A stretch of DNA of 64,000 nucleotides from Tenuifilum sp040752515 (GCA_040752515.1 JBFMGQ010000010.1:1-64000), one strand, 5' to 3'. Numbered from the stretch's first letter, positions 23,859 to 33,514 are shown. The notes: generated by a model not told the origin, from the sequence alone. Translations and numbers: made by a program.

Positions 23859-25082
23859 ATGAAGAATACCGACAAATGTTCGTTTTGTGGTCGTTCGCGC
23901 AGGGAGGTTGGCTTGCTCATTGCGGGGCTCGATGGATTTATATGCGACCTTTGCGCTGAGCAGGCTCATCTTATAGTAAAGGAAGAGCTCAAAAAGAAGG
24001 GCGAGTTTAAGTTGCAGAAAAATAAACTACTTAAGCCAGTTGAGATCAAGAAATTCCTCGACCAGTATGTAATTGGACAGGACGAAGCAAAAAAATTTCT
24101 ATCGGTAGCCGTTTACAATCACTATAAGAGGTTATTGCAGGCCGATGGTGGTGATGATGTTGAGATTGAAAAATCAAATATACTTCTGGTTGGTGAAACA
24201 GGGACTGGCAAAACCCTTTTGGCCCGCACAATAGCTCGAATGCTACACGTACCATTTACCATTGTTGATGCAACGGTACTCACTGAAGCTGGTTATGTTG
24301 GCGAAGATGTTGAAAGCATCCTCACCCGACTCCTTCAGGTTGCCGATTACAATGTTGAAGCCGCTGAAAAAGGTATTGTCTTTATTGATGAGATTGATAA
24401 GATTGCCCGCAAAGGCGATAACCCATCCATAACCCGTGACGTATCGGGCGAAGGGGTTCAACAAGCGTTGCTAAAACTCCTTGAAGGTTCTATAGTAAAT
24501 GTTCCCCCACAAGGTGGTCGCAAGCATCCTGAACAGAAGATGATTGCCGTTGATACCAAAAATATTCTCTTCATTTGTGGGGGTGCTTTCGAAGGTATTC
24601 AGAAAAAGATAGCTCAAAGGCTTAATACTACTGTGGTTGGATACGGTGCAAGCAAAACCCGTGAGGTTATTGATAAAGATAACTTGCTGCAGTATATTGC
24701 CCCGCAAGACCTAAGAGCATTTGGCCTAATCCCTGAAATTATAGGTCGTTTACCGGTTATCACCTATTTAAATCCGCTCGACCGCAAGGCCTTACGCGAC
24801 ATCCTAACCGAACCCAAGAATGCCATAATCAAACAGTATATTAAGCTATTTGAATATGACGGTATTCATTTGAGGTTTGAAAATGAGGTTCTGGATTACA
24901 TTGTTGATAAGGCGGTTGAGTTCAAACTTGGTGCACGCGGACTGCGATCGATTTGTGAAGCCATAATGATTGACGCCATGTTCGAGTTGCCTACAGGCGA
25001 CCAAAAGGAAATGGTTGTTACCCTTGAATACGCTCAGAATAAGATCGAAAAATCGAACCTCAAAAGGTTGAAAGCGGCTTAA
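23859..25082 (+). CDS. clpX: ATP-dependent Clp protease ATP-binding subunit ClpX
   Basis: A 407-residue AAA+ unfoldase that feeds substrates to ClpP. The N-terminal zinc-binding domain uses C7, C10, C29 and C32. The AAA+ domain shows Walker A GETGTGKT, the pore loop GYVGED, Walker B IVFIDEIDKI and a sensor-2 region GARGLR. No clpP gene lies next to it here; in Bacteroidota clpP is commonly elsewhere or upstream. The last bases overlap the convergent folA gene by 4 bp. Confidence 0.97.
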   Translation: MKNTDKCSFCGRSRREVGLLIAGLDGFICDLCAEQAHLIVKEELKKKGEFKLQKNKLLKPVEIKKFLDQYVIGQDEAKKFLSVAVYNHYKRLLQADGGDDVEIEKSNILLVGETGTGKTLLARTIARMLHVPFTIVDATVLTEAGYVGEDVESILTRLLQVADYNVEAAEKGIVFIDEIDKIARKGDNPSITRDVSGEGVQQALLKLLEGSIVNVPPQGGRKHPEQKMIAVDTKNILFICGGAFEGIQKKIAQRLNTTVVGYGASKTREVIDKDNLLQYIAPQDLRAFGLIPEIIGRLPVITYLNPLDRKALRDILTEPKNAIIKQYIKLFEYDGIHLRFENEVLDYIVDKAVEFKLGARGLRSICEAIMIDAMFELPTGDQKEMVVTLEYAQNKIEKSNLKRLKAA

Positions 25083-25564
25083 AACTTAATTCTAGTATAT
25101 TCCTCAAAAGTATAACCCGGCCTAGCGGTCGGGTTCCCTTTTTCGGAGCTAACCAGCTGCCACTGCTGCATGGGTATTTCTGGGAAATATGTATCGCCAT
25201 CGTAATTGGCGTGCACACGAGTGATGTATAGTTTTGTTGCCAAGGGCAGGGCTTGCCGGTAAATTTCGCCCCCACCTATAATAAAAACCTCATCCTCGGT
25301 TTTTGTCAACTCCAAAGCAGCATTAAGCGAATTAGCCACCTCAATTCCCTCAACCCTGAATTCAGGGTTACGGGTTATAACTATATTTCTTCGGTTTGGA
25401 AGGGGCTTCCCGATACTTTCAAAAGTTTTTCGCCCCATAACCACGCTTCTTCCCGAGGTAATCCTCTTGAATCTTTTGAGGTCTTCAGGAATATGCCATA
25501 GCAGTTCGTTTCCCCCGCCAATTACCCCATTCTCGGCAATTGCAACAATAATTGAAAGTTCCAT
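25079..25564 (-). CDS. folA: Dihydrofolate reductase
   Basis: A 161-residue enzyme that reduces dihydrofolate to tetrahydrofolate with NADPH. The family signatures are seen: IVAIAENGVIGGGNELLWHIPEDL at the N-terminus, GRKTFESIGKPLP, and FIIGGGEIYRQAL. It lies 16 bp after thyA, which makes the dihydrofolate it recycles, so the two form a small thymidylate operon. Confidence 0.96.
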   Translation of the reverse strand: MELSIIVAIAENGVIGGGNELLWHIPEDLKRFKRITSGRSVVMGRKTFESIGKPLPNRRNIVITRNPEFRVEGIEVANSLNAALELTKTEDEVFIIGGGEIYRQALPLATKLYITRVHANYDGDTYFPEIPMQQWQLVSSEKGNPTARPGYTFEEYTRIKF

Positions 25565-25580
25565 GGATTTAATGCTTTAG

Positions 25581-26375
25581 CTATACGGCAATATCGCCCT
25601 TTATGTGCGGGTGTGGATTATAATCTTCCAGCTGGAAATCGCTAAACTGGAAATCGAAAATCGATTTAACCTCAGGGTTTATAACCATGCGGGGTAGCTT
25701 ACGAGGCTCACGGGTTAGCTGAAGTTTAACCTGTTCAATATGGTTCAGGTAGATATGTGTATCGCCAAGTGTGTGAATGAACTCTCCGGGTTTGTAACCA
25801 CATACCTGAGCCATCATCATGGTTAACAGGGCGTAAGATGCAATATTAAATGGTACGCCAAGGAAAACGTCGGCGCTGCGCTGGTAAAGCTGGCACGATA
25901 GTTTGCCGTTGGCAACATAGAATTGGAATAGAACGTGACAGGGTGGAAGAGCCATGTGCTCAATTTCACCCACATTCCATGCCGAAACAATATGCCGACG
26001 TGAATCGGGATTGTTTTTGAGCGACTCCACAACCCTGCTTACCTGATCAATATGCCTGCCATCGGCAGTTGGCCAACTACGCCACTGGTAACCGTAAACA
26101 GGGCCTAACTCGCCGTTAGCATCGGCCCACTCATCCCAAATGGTCACTCCATTCTCGTTCAAATACCTGATATTGGTCTCTCCCTTAAGGAACCAAAGCA
26201 GCTCATGAATAATCGATTTCAGGTGTAACTTTTTGGTAGTCAACAACGGAAACCCTTCCTGCAAATCGAATCGCATTTGGTAACCAAAAACACTAATGGT
26301 TCCGGTTCCGGTGCGATCGTCTTTACGCACCCCGTTTTTAAGGATATGATCGAGCAGATTAAGGTACTGAACCAT
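25581..26375 (-). CDS. thyA: Thymidylate synthase
   Basis: A 264-residue enzyme converting dUMP to dTMP with methylene-tetrahydrofolate. Length and motifs are those of the classical ThyA: the catalytic cysteine in LPPCHVLFQFYV (about residue 146), RSADVFLGVPFNIASYALL, and a C-terminus ending HPHIKGDIAV. First gene of a thyA-folA pair. Confidence 0.98.
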   Translation of the reverse strand: MVQYLNLLDHILKNGVRKDDRTGTGTISVFGYQMRFDLQEGFPLLTTKKLHLKSIIHELLWFLKGETNIRYLNENGVTIWDEWADANGELGPVYGYQWRSWPTADGRHIDQVSRVVESLKNNPDSRRHIVSAWNVGEIEHMALPPCHVLFQFYVANGKLSCQLYQRSADVFLGVPFNIASYALLTMMMAQVCGYKPGEFIHTLGDTHIYLNHIEQVKLQLTREPRKLPRMVINPEVKSIFDFQFSDFQLEDYNPHPHIKGDIAV

Positions 26376-26438
26376 GGCAGATTAAATTTTCTGCTCAAAA
26401 ATATAAAAGAAAAACGAAGCGGATAGCGCTTGTTGATA

Positions 26439-27419
26439 TCAATTGAAAACTTCTCCTTGTGTGATTAAATACCACCTTCGAAACCACACTGCAACCGCTG
26501 CAATAAACAACCTAATGCCAAGCATCCAGGGAATTGAAACACCAATGGCTGCAAAAAGCAACAAATCCTCCAGGTTGGAATGCGAAATGGCTATATGGTA
26601 GTTTAGCAGATCGGCTTCTGCTTTTTTAACTCTCCCCTGATTTACCTCCTCGAGCATTACCGCTGAGCCATAGGCAAGGCCTAACGTGTTGGCAACAATC
26701 CACAAGAATGATGTGGAGCGTGGCAACCCAAGGGTTTTCATAAAGGGCGATATGGGCGCTGTGATGATTTTGATGAGGTTAAACTCACGAAGTATTTCCT
26801 GCAAAACCATTAGCAGAAAAACTAGAATGATAATTTTGAAAATCATTTTAAAAGCAGAGAACAGCCATCCCTGTAAGTGAGAAACTAAACTTAACGATTG
26901 GCCATTAACCGCAGTATGACCGAGAACCTGATCAAAAGATGGAAGGCAAAGGTTCATAAGAAATGCTGCAACAAATGACATACCCAAGCGCAAGGCTATC
27001 ATATGCCATGCCTTTGACCCGGTATGCGATTGCACGGTGGTTTCAACAATCAGATTATGAGCAATTAGGCTCATAACAGCAATAATTGTAACCTCCCTTA
27101 AGGTTAATGTAAGTTGCGATAGCACTGCTATTACCGAGTAAATATTCAGAAAAACTCCCGTAACAAAGGCAATGGCAGCTTCGCCCCGTAAACCAATAAG
27201 TTGGAATGCAGGTGTAAGTATATCGCTGACTAATGTTAGTGTTCCGTAATAGCTAAGGATGCTTACCACAAACGAAACGGGTAAAGTAATCTTTAAAATC
27301 CATAGCGAGGTTTTTAAGGCTTTTGGGGAAGCCTGTTTAAAACATCCGCCAACCCTTTCGGAAAAAGAGCAAATAAATACTTTTAGGGTAACTGCTATGG
27401 CTAAAAGTTTAGCTTTCAT
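26439..27419 (-). CDS. Nucleoside-recognition (Gate) domain membrane protein
   Basis: About 326 residues with about eight hydrophobic helices. It looks like the nucleoside-recognition/Gate family, also seen in SpmA/SpmB-like proteins, whose two half-repeats here lie near residues 40-160 and 200-310. Such proteins are thought to move small molecules across the inner membrane; the substrate is unknown. The start at 27419 (MKAKLLAIAVT) was chosen because a longer frame would run into tRNA-Leu. The product is probably Bacteroidota-specific in this length. Confidence 0.7.
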   Translation of the reverse strand: MKAKLLAIAVTLKVFICSFSERVGGCFKQASPKALKTSLWILKITLPVSFVVSILSYYGTLTLVSDILTPAFQLIGLRGEAAIAFVTGVFLNIYSVIAVLSQLTLTLREVTIIAVMSLIAHNLIVETTVQSHTGSKAWHMIALRLGMSFVAAFLMNLCLPSFDQVLGHTAVNGQSLSLVSHLQGWLFSAFKMIFKIIILVFLLMVLQEILREFNLIKIITAPISPFMKTLGLPRSTSFLWIVANTLGLAYGSAVMLEEVNQGRVKKAEADLLNYHIAISHSNLEDLLLFAAIGVSIPWMLGIRLFIAAVAVWFRRWYLITQGEVFN

Positions 27420-27484
27420 GGTTAGTTTTGATATGGAACTATGGTATTGGTTTAAAAGAAATAAGCCCGGTTTCCCGGGCTTGG

Positions 27485-27566
27485 TGCGGATAGAGGGACT
27501 CGAACCCACACGCCTTTCGGCACTAGATCCTAAGTCTAGCGCGGCTACCAATTACGCCATATCCGC
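27485..27566 (-). tRNA. tRNA-Leu (anticodon TAG)
   Basis: A class-II tRNA on the minus strand. The acceptor stem GCGGATA/TATCCGC, the D-arm, the anticodon stem CTAGA/TCTAG around CTTAGGA (anticodon TAG), a short variable arm with TGCCGAAAGGCG, and the GGTTCGAGTCC T-arm are visible. CCA is encoded just after (27484-27482). Confidence 0.95.
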
Positions 27567-27632
27567 AAAATTTCGGTGCAAATTTATAAAGTATTTTTAA
27601 AATTACCAAAGGCCTTGATGCAATTTGGCGAA

Positions 27633-28358
27633 TTATTTCCTTAGCTCAAAGTTCTGCCCCAGATATAGTTTCCGAACCTGTTCATCGTCGGCAAGTTCTT
27701 CGGCAGTTCCGGCTTTCAGAATTTCACCATCGTAAAGCAGGTAGGCCCTATCGGTAATAGAAAGTGTTTCATGAACGTTGTGGTCAGTGATAAGTATGCC
27801 AATATTCCTATCTTTAAGGTGAGCAACAATATTTTGTATGTCTTCCACGGCAATTGGGTCAACCCCAGCAAATGGCTCGTCGAGTAAAATGAACTTGGGG
27901 TCAAGGGCCAAAGCTCGGGCTATCTCAGTTCTCCGGCGTTCACCACCCGATAGTTGTATACCCAAGCTCTTGCGGATTTTCTGCAGGCCAAACTCGTTCA
28001 GGAGCGATTCCAGTTTCTCGTGTTGATACTCCTTGCTAAAGTTTGTCATTTCCAGAACGGCTCTGATGTTGTCCTCAACGCTTAGCTGGCGGAAGACTGA
28101 AGCTTCCTGGGCAAGGTATCCAATGCCACGTTGAGCTCTACGAAAAACGGGTTCGCCTGTAATCTCAACATCGTCAAGGAAAATCCTTCCTGAATTGGGT
28201 TTAATCAGGCCAACTATCATGTAAAAGGTAGTGGTTTTTCCGGCACCGTTAGGGCCAAGTAAACCAACAATCTCGCCTTGGCTAACCTCAACGCTTGCCC
28301 CTTTAACAACAGTGCGAGTTTTATATCGCTTAACGAGATTTTCAGTGTAGAGTCGCAT
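27633..28358 (-). CDS. lptB: LPS export ABC transporter ATPase LptB
   Basis: A 241-residue ABC ATPase. It shows Walker A GPNGAGKTT, the signature LSGGERRR (with three arginines, typical of LptB), Walker B FILLDEPFAGVDP and the H-loop ITDHNVHETL. LptB drives extraction of lipopolysaccharide from the inner membrane with LptFG and LptC. The lptFG genes are not in this window. It is a monocistronic gene next to tRNA-Leu. Confidence 0.95.
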   Translation of the reverse strand: MRLYTENLVKRYKTRTVVKGASVEVSQGEIVGLLGPNGAGKTTTFYMIVGLIKPNSGRIFLDDVEITGEPVFRRAQRGIGYLAQEASVFRQLSVEDNIRAVLEMTNFSKEYQHEKLESLLNEFGLQKIRKSLGIQLSGGERRRTEIARALALDPKFILLDEPFAGVDPIAVEDIQNIVAHLKDRNIGILITDHNVHETLSITDRAYLLYDGEILKAGTAEELADDEQVRKLYLGQNFELRK

Positions 28359-28526
28359 ATAAAAATATAACCTTTCAATTTGTGTGTAAAAGTAACTATT
28401 TTATTTTAGTCAAAAACATACCTTAACTTTTTTAAGGTGTCATATACCCGGTTGATTACCACAAACCATGCACAAGATATACTTTATGGCATAAAAATTG
28501 TTAAAATTGAATTATGAATTTTTGTG

Positions 28527-28534
28527 TAACTTTG
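28527..28534 (+). promoter_or_regulatory. Promoter -7 box deciding the start of the dehydratase gene
   Basis: TAACTTTG fits TAnnTTTG and lies inside the first codons of a longer possible frame, so translation must start after it, at 28553. A TTG lies 17 bp upstream. Confidence 0.55.
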
Positions 28535-28552
28535 CATAAGAATCATTCAAAA

Positions 28553-30460
28553 ATGATAAACCCACCCAAACATACTCCTCGCTGGATTGTTTTTCTGATC
28601 GATTTGGTTATCTGCTTGTTCTCGATTACCTTTTCATTCTTTGTGCGGTTTGAGTTTTCCTTAGCTCCGGAATACAAAGTGCTTTTAAAATCGGTCATTC
28701 CTTTAGTTCTTTTTATTAGAGCCGTTCACTTCATCTCATTTAGAACCTTTGCAGGCTTAATTCGATATACCAGTACCAAAGATGCCGAACGCATATTTGT
28801 GGTTACAAGTGTAAGTACATTTGTACTCTTTGTAATCAACTTCATAAACTTTTTCAGCAATAACCGATTCATCATACCAAACTCCATTCTACTAATCGAT
28901 TACCTATTGACCATTATACTTATGGTCGGCTCAAGGCTATTCTACAAAACGGTATACTACACCATAAAAAACTCCGATATTAATAGTGAAAAGGTTTTAA
29001 TTGTTGGTGTTGAGCAATTTGCTGCAGCTGTTAAGCGAGCCATTGACAAGGAAAGCCTTTCCGGTATTCAAATAGTTGGCTTTATTGACCCTTACAACCA
29101 ACAGGAGGGCAATAAAATTGAAAATATTGAGATTTACAATATCGGTAAAATAGAGTACCTTATCCAAAAACACGACGTTACTAAAGTTATTCTTGCCTCT
29201 AAGAACCTTGATCCCAATCGCAAAAACAAAATCATTGAAAGGTGTTTGAACCTAAACGTTAATGTTCAAACCATTCCCGATGCTAATGCATGGATTAACG
29301 GTGAACTCAATGTAAAGCAGATTAAGAATATCAAAATAGAGGATTTGCTTGAACGACCTCCAATAGTACTTGATAAAAAAAGAATTCAGGATTACATAAA
29401 AGGTAAAGTGGTATTGGTTACTGGTGCTGCCGGTTCAATTGGCAGTGAAATGGTTAGGCAAATTACCAAGTTTCATCCCAAAAAAGTCATTCTATTTGAT
29501 GTGGCTGAAACCCCGTTGTACGATTTGGAGCTTGAGTTGAAAGAGAACTTCCAGTTTTTCGACTTTGAAACCGTAATTGGCAGCGTTACCAATGAGTACA
29601 GGGTTAACAAGCTTTTTGAGGCATTCAGACCTCAAGTAGTTTTCCATGCAGCGGCCTACAAGCACGTTCCCATGATGGAAAATAACCCCACCGAGGCTGT
29701 ATTTAACAATGTTTTTGGGACAAAACTTGTTGCCGATATCTCGGTGAAATTTAGGGTGGAGAAATTTGTGATGATTTCGACCGATAAGGCTGTAAATCCC
29801 ACAAATGTTATGGGTGCGAGTAAAAGAATTGCCGAAATTTACACACAAACCCTAAACTATTCCTCACAAACAAAATTCATTACCACCCGTTTTGGAAATG
29901 TTCTGGGTTCAAATGGATCAGTAATACCTCGCTTTAAGAAGCAAATAGAAAGCGGTGGCCCAATTACCATCACCCACCCCGATATTATAAGGTACTTTAT
30001 GACCATACCCGAGGCATGCCAACTGGTTCTTGAGGCTGGAGCAATGGGGCAAGGTGGCGAAATATTCATTTTTGATATGGGTAAGCCTGTAAAAATATTA
30101 GACCTTGCCAAAAAGATGATAAAACTCTCAGGGCTAACCTACGGTAAAGACATTCAGATCAATTTTACTGGACTTAGGCCTGGTGAAAAACTCTACGAGG
30201 AACTATTGAACAACAAGGAGAACACCATTCCTACTTATCATCCGAAGATTATGATTGCTAAGGTTAATGAGTATAAGGCCGAGGAGGTAATGCCAAAAAT
30301 CATGGAGCTTTTAAGCACACTTCCAAGCCACAATAACTTTAGGATTGTAAGCATTATGAAGGATATTGTTCCCGAGTTTGTAAGTCGCAATTCCATTTAC
30401 GAAGAGATCGATAAGCAAAAAAAATATTTGAATGATGAGCAGCAATCAAAAACTGCATAG
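28553..30460 (+). CDS. FlaA1/CapD-type nucleotide-sugar epimerase/dehydratase
   Basis: A 635-residue inner-membrane enzyme. Four hydrophobic helices (about 10-125), a Rossmann-like linker domain (about 130-265) and a C-terminal SDR domain (about 280-600) are visible. The NAD-binding motif GAAGSIGSE is followed by the active-site region MISTDKAVNPTNVMGASKR. The architecture equals PglF, WbpM and CapD, which make UDP-4-keto-6-deoxy sugars for glycans or glycoproteins. No glycan cluster surrounds it here. Start chosen at 28553 because a promoter box lies between it and the upstream ATG. Confidence 0.9.
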   Translation: MINPPKHTPRWIVFLIDLVICLFSITFSFFVRFEFSLAPEYKVLLKSVIPLVLFIRAVHFISFRTFAGLIRYTSTKDAERIFVVTSVSTFVLFVINFINFFSNNRFIIPNSILLIDYLLTIILMVGSRLFYKTVYYTIKNSDINSEKVLIVGVEQFAAAVKRAIDKESLSGIQIVGFIDPYNQQEGNKIENIEIYNIGKIEYLIQKHDVTKVILASKNLDPNRKNKIIERCLNLNVNVQTIPDANAWINGELNVKQIKNIKIEDLLERPPIVLDKKRIQDYIKGKVVLVTGAAGSIGSEMVRQITKFHPKKVILFDVAETPLYDLELELKENFQFFDFETVIGSVTNEYRVNKLFEAFRPQVVFHAAAYKHVPMMENNPTEAVFNNVFGTKLVADISVKFRVEKFVMISTDKAVNPTNVMGASKRIAEIYTQTLNYSSQTKFITTRFGNVLGSNGSVIPRFKKQIESGGPITITHPDIIRYFMTIPEACQLVLEAGAMGQGGEIFIFDMGKPVKILDLAKKMIKLSGLTYGKDIQINFTGLRPGEKLYEELLNNKENTIPTYHPKIMIAKVNEYKAEEVMPKIMELLSTLPSHNNFRIVSIMKDIVPEFVSRNSIYEEIDKQKKYLNDEQQSKTA

Positions 30461-30875
30461 CTACTACCACCGAACACCCATTCAAATAAGATTTAACGAT
30501 ATTGACCAGCTTTCCCACGTAACCAACTCGGTTTATCAGCAGTACTTTGATTTAGGTAGGTTGAGATATTTTACCGAGGTACTTCAGGAAAGAATTAATT
30601 GGGAGGTGGAAGGGCTGGTGCTGGCAAGCATTACCATCGACTACCTTGTTCCTATTCGAATGTGGGATAGCATTGAGGTTTTAAGCAAGGTTTGTGAAAT
30701 TGGGAATAAAAGCCTTAAAATGAGGCAAGAGATTCATAATAACACCACCGGTGAGGTTGCTGCCACAAGTAGGGCCGTAATGGTTTGTTTTAGCAACTCA
30801 GCCGGTAAATCAATTCCTATTCCGCCGCGTTGGCGCGAATTAATATCAGGTTTTGAGAAGGACTTACAGCTATAG
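30432..30875 (+). CDS. Acyl-CoA thioesterase, 4HBT family
   Basis: A 147-residue hotdog-fold protein. FNDIDQLSHVTNSVYQQYFDLGR carries the family's aspartate/asparagine pattern, as in YbgC/FadM-like thioesterases. It should hydrolyse an acyl-CoA; the chain length is unknown. The start overlaps the dehydratase end by 29 bp, so the two are probably coupled. Its end overlaps the convergent rimM gene by 6 bp. Confidence 0.8.
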   Translation: MMSSNQKLHSYYHRTPIQIRFNDIDQLSHVTNSVYQQYFDLGRLRYFTEVLQERINWEVEGLVLASITIDYLVPIRMWDSIEVLSKVCEIGNKSLKMRQEIHNNTTGEVAATSRAVMVCFSNSAGKSIPIPPRWRELISGFEKDLQL

Positions 30876-31391
30876 GTTGAGTTCTATCAACCCATCAGGC
30901 AGTTCCATTTCAAGAATCTTTTCCGCTGTATCAATATCAACAATCAAATCCTCAACAGCGGGTACCAGTATATGCTCACCTTTAGGGGTAGCCACTTCAA
31001 AAGTGGCATTCATGGAATACTCGGTGTAATCAACAATTAATCCTACTTCTTTTTTATTCGAATTCAGCAGCTTATAACCAATTAAATCGGAAAGGTAAAT
31101 TTCATTATTGACCTGAACGTTTTCGGAAGGAATCATGATTTTTGCTCCGCAAAGTTCCTGCGCTTGGTCAATGGAATCGACCTCATCGAATTTAACTATT
31201 GCCTTTTCAGCATTTTGGGTACGAAATCTGGTAATAAAAAAAGGAACCGGTATCCCTTCAATTTCAAGAAATACCGATTCCAATTCTTCGGGGTTGAACT
31301 CTACCCATGAGTTTAAACTCACCGCAAGTTCACCGTTAATGCCATGTGTTCTTTGAATATATCCAATCTCAACGAAACCGGCATCCCCCAT
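30870..31391 (-). CDS. rimM: Ribosome maturation factor RimM
   Basis: A 173-residue 30S maturation factor. The N-terminal RimM domain starts with IGYIQRTHGINGELAV; the C-terminal PRC-barrel half contains LIVDYTEYSMNATFEV and ILVPAVEDLIVDID. It lies 11 bp after rpsP, the conserved rpsP-rimM pairing. Confidence 0.95.
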   Translation of the reverse strand: MGDAGFVEIGYIQRTHGINGELAVSLNSWVEFNPEELESVFLEIEGIPVPFFITRFRTQNAEKAIVKFDEVDSIDQAQELCGAKIMIPSENVQVNNEIYLSDLIGYKLLNSNKKEVGLIVDYTEYSMNATFEVATPKGEHILVPAVEDLIVDIDTAEKILEMELPDGLIELNL

Positions 31392-31402
31392 GTAACGATA
31401 GC

Positions 31403-31924
31403 CTAAGCGTTTTCGGTTTCCTCTGAAGTTGACTCTGTTTGAGTTTCAGCTTCTTTAACAGCCATTTCGGCACGCTTCTTTGCTATTTCCTGAGCGCGAG
31501 CCTCACGAACCTTCGATTCTGCCTCCATACGTTTCCTAATAGCCTCGGCTTCTCCCTTAGCTAGTGAATCGATTTTAGCTTTAATCTTAGCTTCCTTTTG
31601 GCTTACCCATTCCTGGAATTTAGCTTCGGCTTGCTCGGGGGTAAGAGCACCCTTTTTAACACCTTCCATAAGGTGTTTCTTTAACATTACACCTTTGTAC
31701 GATAGGATAGCCCTACAGGTGTCAGTAGGTTGAGCGCCTTTTTGCAGCCAGTCCAATGCCCTATCAAAATTTAATTCAATAGTAGCAGGATTTGTAAGGG
31801 GATTGTACGAACCAATCCTCTCAATGAATCTGCCATCTCGTGGCGCCCTGCTATCCGCCACCACAATGTGGTAGAAAGGTCTTTTTTTCCTTCCCTGGCG
31901 GCTTAGTCTGATTTTTACAGGCAT
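31403..31924 (-). CDS. rpsP: 30S ribosomal protein S16
   Basis: A 173-residue protein of the small subunit. The core (about 1-85) shows IRLSRQGRKKRPFYHIVVAD and YNPLTNP. The last ~85 residues are a charged Lys/Glu/Ala-rich helical tail, longer than the ~80-residue E. coli protein but common in Bacteroidota. The gene has a TATCTTTG promoter box upstream. Confidence 0.97.
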   Translation of the reverse strand: MPVKIRLSRQGRKKRPFYHIVVADSRAPRDGRFIERIGSYNPLTNPATIELNFDRALDWLQKGAQPTDTCRAILSYKGVMLKKHLMEGVKKGALTPEQAEAKFQEWVSQKEAKIKAKIDSLAKGEAEAIRKRMEAESKVREARAQEIAKKRAEMAVKEAETQTESTSEETENA

Positions 31925-31967
31925 ACTTTACGCTTTTAGTTAAACCTACTATTTAAATTTAGCGCCG

Positions 31968-31975
31968 CAAAGATA
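31968..31975 (-). promoter_or_regulatory. Promoter -7 box of rpsP-rimM
   Basis: TATCTTTG on the minus strand is an exact TAnnTTTG box about 45 bp before the rpsP start. Confidence 0.5.
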
Positions 31976-32078
31976 TACTTTTTTTATGATTTGGAACTCA
32001 GAAAATTACTTTATTCTCATTTTACCCCAAAATTTTATCCGATTGCTATTTGAAAAAAAATAGCAACCTTTGCAGGTA

Positions 32079-32086
32079 TAGGTTTG
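32079..32086 (+). promoter_or_regulatory. Promoter -7 box of the BASS transporter gene
   Basis: TAGGTTTG fits TAnnTTTG and lies 25 bp before the ATG at 32112. Confidence 0.45.
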
Positions 32087-32111
32087 TTAAAAAACACTAA
32101 ACCGACTAAGT

Positions 32112-33488
32112 ATGAAGAAACCATACTACTTTTCGCTCAGGCTGATTACCACTTTAGTTGCAATCATTCTAGCATTTTCAGCAAATGCTGAGACCATTGC
32201 TAAAAAGGTGAAAAGCATCCCCATGGGAAGCGATTCAGCATATGTTACACGTGCACTTGGTGCGCCAACCGAAAAGCATATAGTTGAAAGGTATTACTAC
32301 CAAGGGAATCAAGCAGTATTTATTGATAGTATGATCCGAGATATTCGGCTGGCTGAATCGCACAAAAAAATAAAGATAAAGTTGAAAAGGCAACTTCGAG
32401 CTGAGCAAAAAAAAGAAACCCCTATCTCAACCCTCAGAATTGGAATGAGCGCCTCGGAAGCTTTGGATCGAGCCGGGAAACCCGATAGCATTTTACAAGG
32501 CGAGGATTGGTATTACACCAAGCGGCACCGAATAGAAATTACAAATGGGAAAGTTTCAAAAAGCGAAGTTCACCTTAAGGCAACCCTTGAAACCCTCGAC
32601 TGGATTTGGCTAAATTTCTCAAAAGGAGGGTTGCTCTTCATGAATATTACCCTTGCTCTAATCATGTTTGGCATCGCGCTTCAAATCAAGATTGAGCATT
32701 TCAAGCTTTTGCTAGTAAGCCCAAAACCTGTTATAGTCGGTTTTCTCTCCCAATTCCTGGCATTACCTCTGGTTACATTTCTTTTGGTTCTAATAATTCA
32801 ACCAACCCCCAGTGTAGCCATGGGTATGATACTGGTTGCCGCCTGTCCCGGAGGTAACATCTCAAACTTCATTTCATCGCTGGCAAAAGGTAATGTCGCT
32901 CTTTCAATTACTTTAACAGCCATTGCCACCATCTCGGCAATATTTATGACCCCATTCAACTTTGCCTTTTGGGGCAAGCTATACTCATCGGCATCGAACC
33001 TGGTTATACCCATAGAAATTGACGCCTGGGAAATGATTAAAACCGTGCTTATTTTACTTGGCATTCCAGTGATGGTAGGCATCACGTTTGCCCGCTTTTT
33101 CCCCACTACGGCCGAACGTATATCTAAACCCTTTAAGGTTTTCTCCATTTTGGCTTTTTTAGGTTTTGTAGTTGCTGCGCTTGCTGCAAACTTTGGTTAT
33201 TTCCTGAAATATATCCATTTAATAGCACTAATCGTAATCGTCCATAATGGATTGGGATTGCTGGTAGGCTATGCAATACCCAGCATCTTCAAACTCAATA
33301 AACAAGACCGAAGAACCATATCGATTGAAACCGGCATTCAGAATTCAGGGTTAGGGCTTGTGCTCATCTTTAACCCTAACCTATTCGATGGGCTCGGCGG
33401 AATGGCCTTTATTGCCGCTTTCTGGGGTATTTGGCATATAGTATCGGGGCTTGGAATTGCATACTACTGGTCAAGAAAACCCATTTAG
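32112..33488 (+). CDS. BASS-family sodium symporter fused to BamE-like repeats
   Basis: A 458-residue protein, about 140 longer than usual bile-acid:sodium symporter family members. It starts with a signal peptide (about 1-26, FSANAE). Two BamE/SmpA-like modules follow: residues about 36-78 (SIPMGSDSAYVTRALGAP) and about 103-150 (LRIGMSASEALDRAGKPDS, then W-Y-Y). From about 160 come eight to ten membrane helices of the BASS fold, including AACPGGNISNF and the conserved TGIQNSGLG. The substrate is unknown, perhaps an organic acid or steroid-like anion. The fusion puts a small periplasmic domain before the transporter. Confidence 0.8.
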   Translation: MKKPYYFSLRLITTLVAIILAFSANAETIAKKVKSIPMGSDSAYVTRALGAPTEKHIVERYYYQGNQAVFIDSMIRDIRLAESHKKIKIKLKRQLRAEQKKETPISTLRIGMSASEALDRAGKPDSILQGEDWYYTKRHRIEITNGKVSKSEVHLKATLETLDWIWLNFSKGGLLFMNITLALIMFGIALQIKIEHFKLLLVSPKPVIVGFLSQFLALPLVTFLLVLIIQPTPSVAMGMILVAACPGGNISNFISSLAKGNVALSITLTAIATISAIFMTPFNFAFWGKLYSSASNLVIPIEIDAWEMIKTVLILLGIPVMVGITFARFFPTTAERISKPFKVFSILAFLGFVVAALAANFGYFLKYIHLIALIVIVHNGLGLLVGYAIPSIFKLNKQDRRTISIETGIQNSGLGLVLIFNPNLFDGLGGMAFIAAFWGIWHIVSGLGIAYYWSRKPI

Positions 33489-33514
33489 TTGTTTGTATTT
33501 AAATTGATTTTTAT

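Noticed and set aside
27420..27551. A longer N-terminus for the Gate-domain protein
   Set aside because: The extension would run through tRNA-Leu; the residues before the ATG at 27419 do not look like the family.
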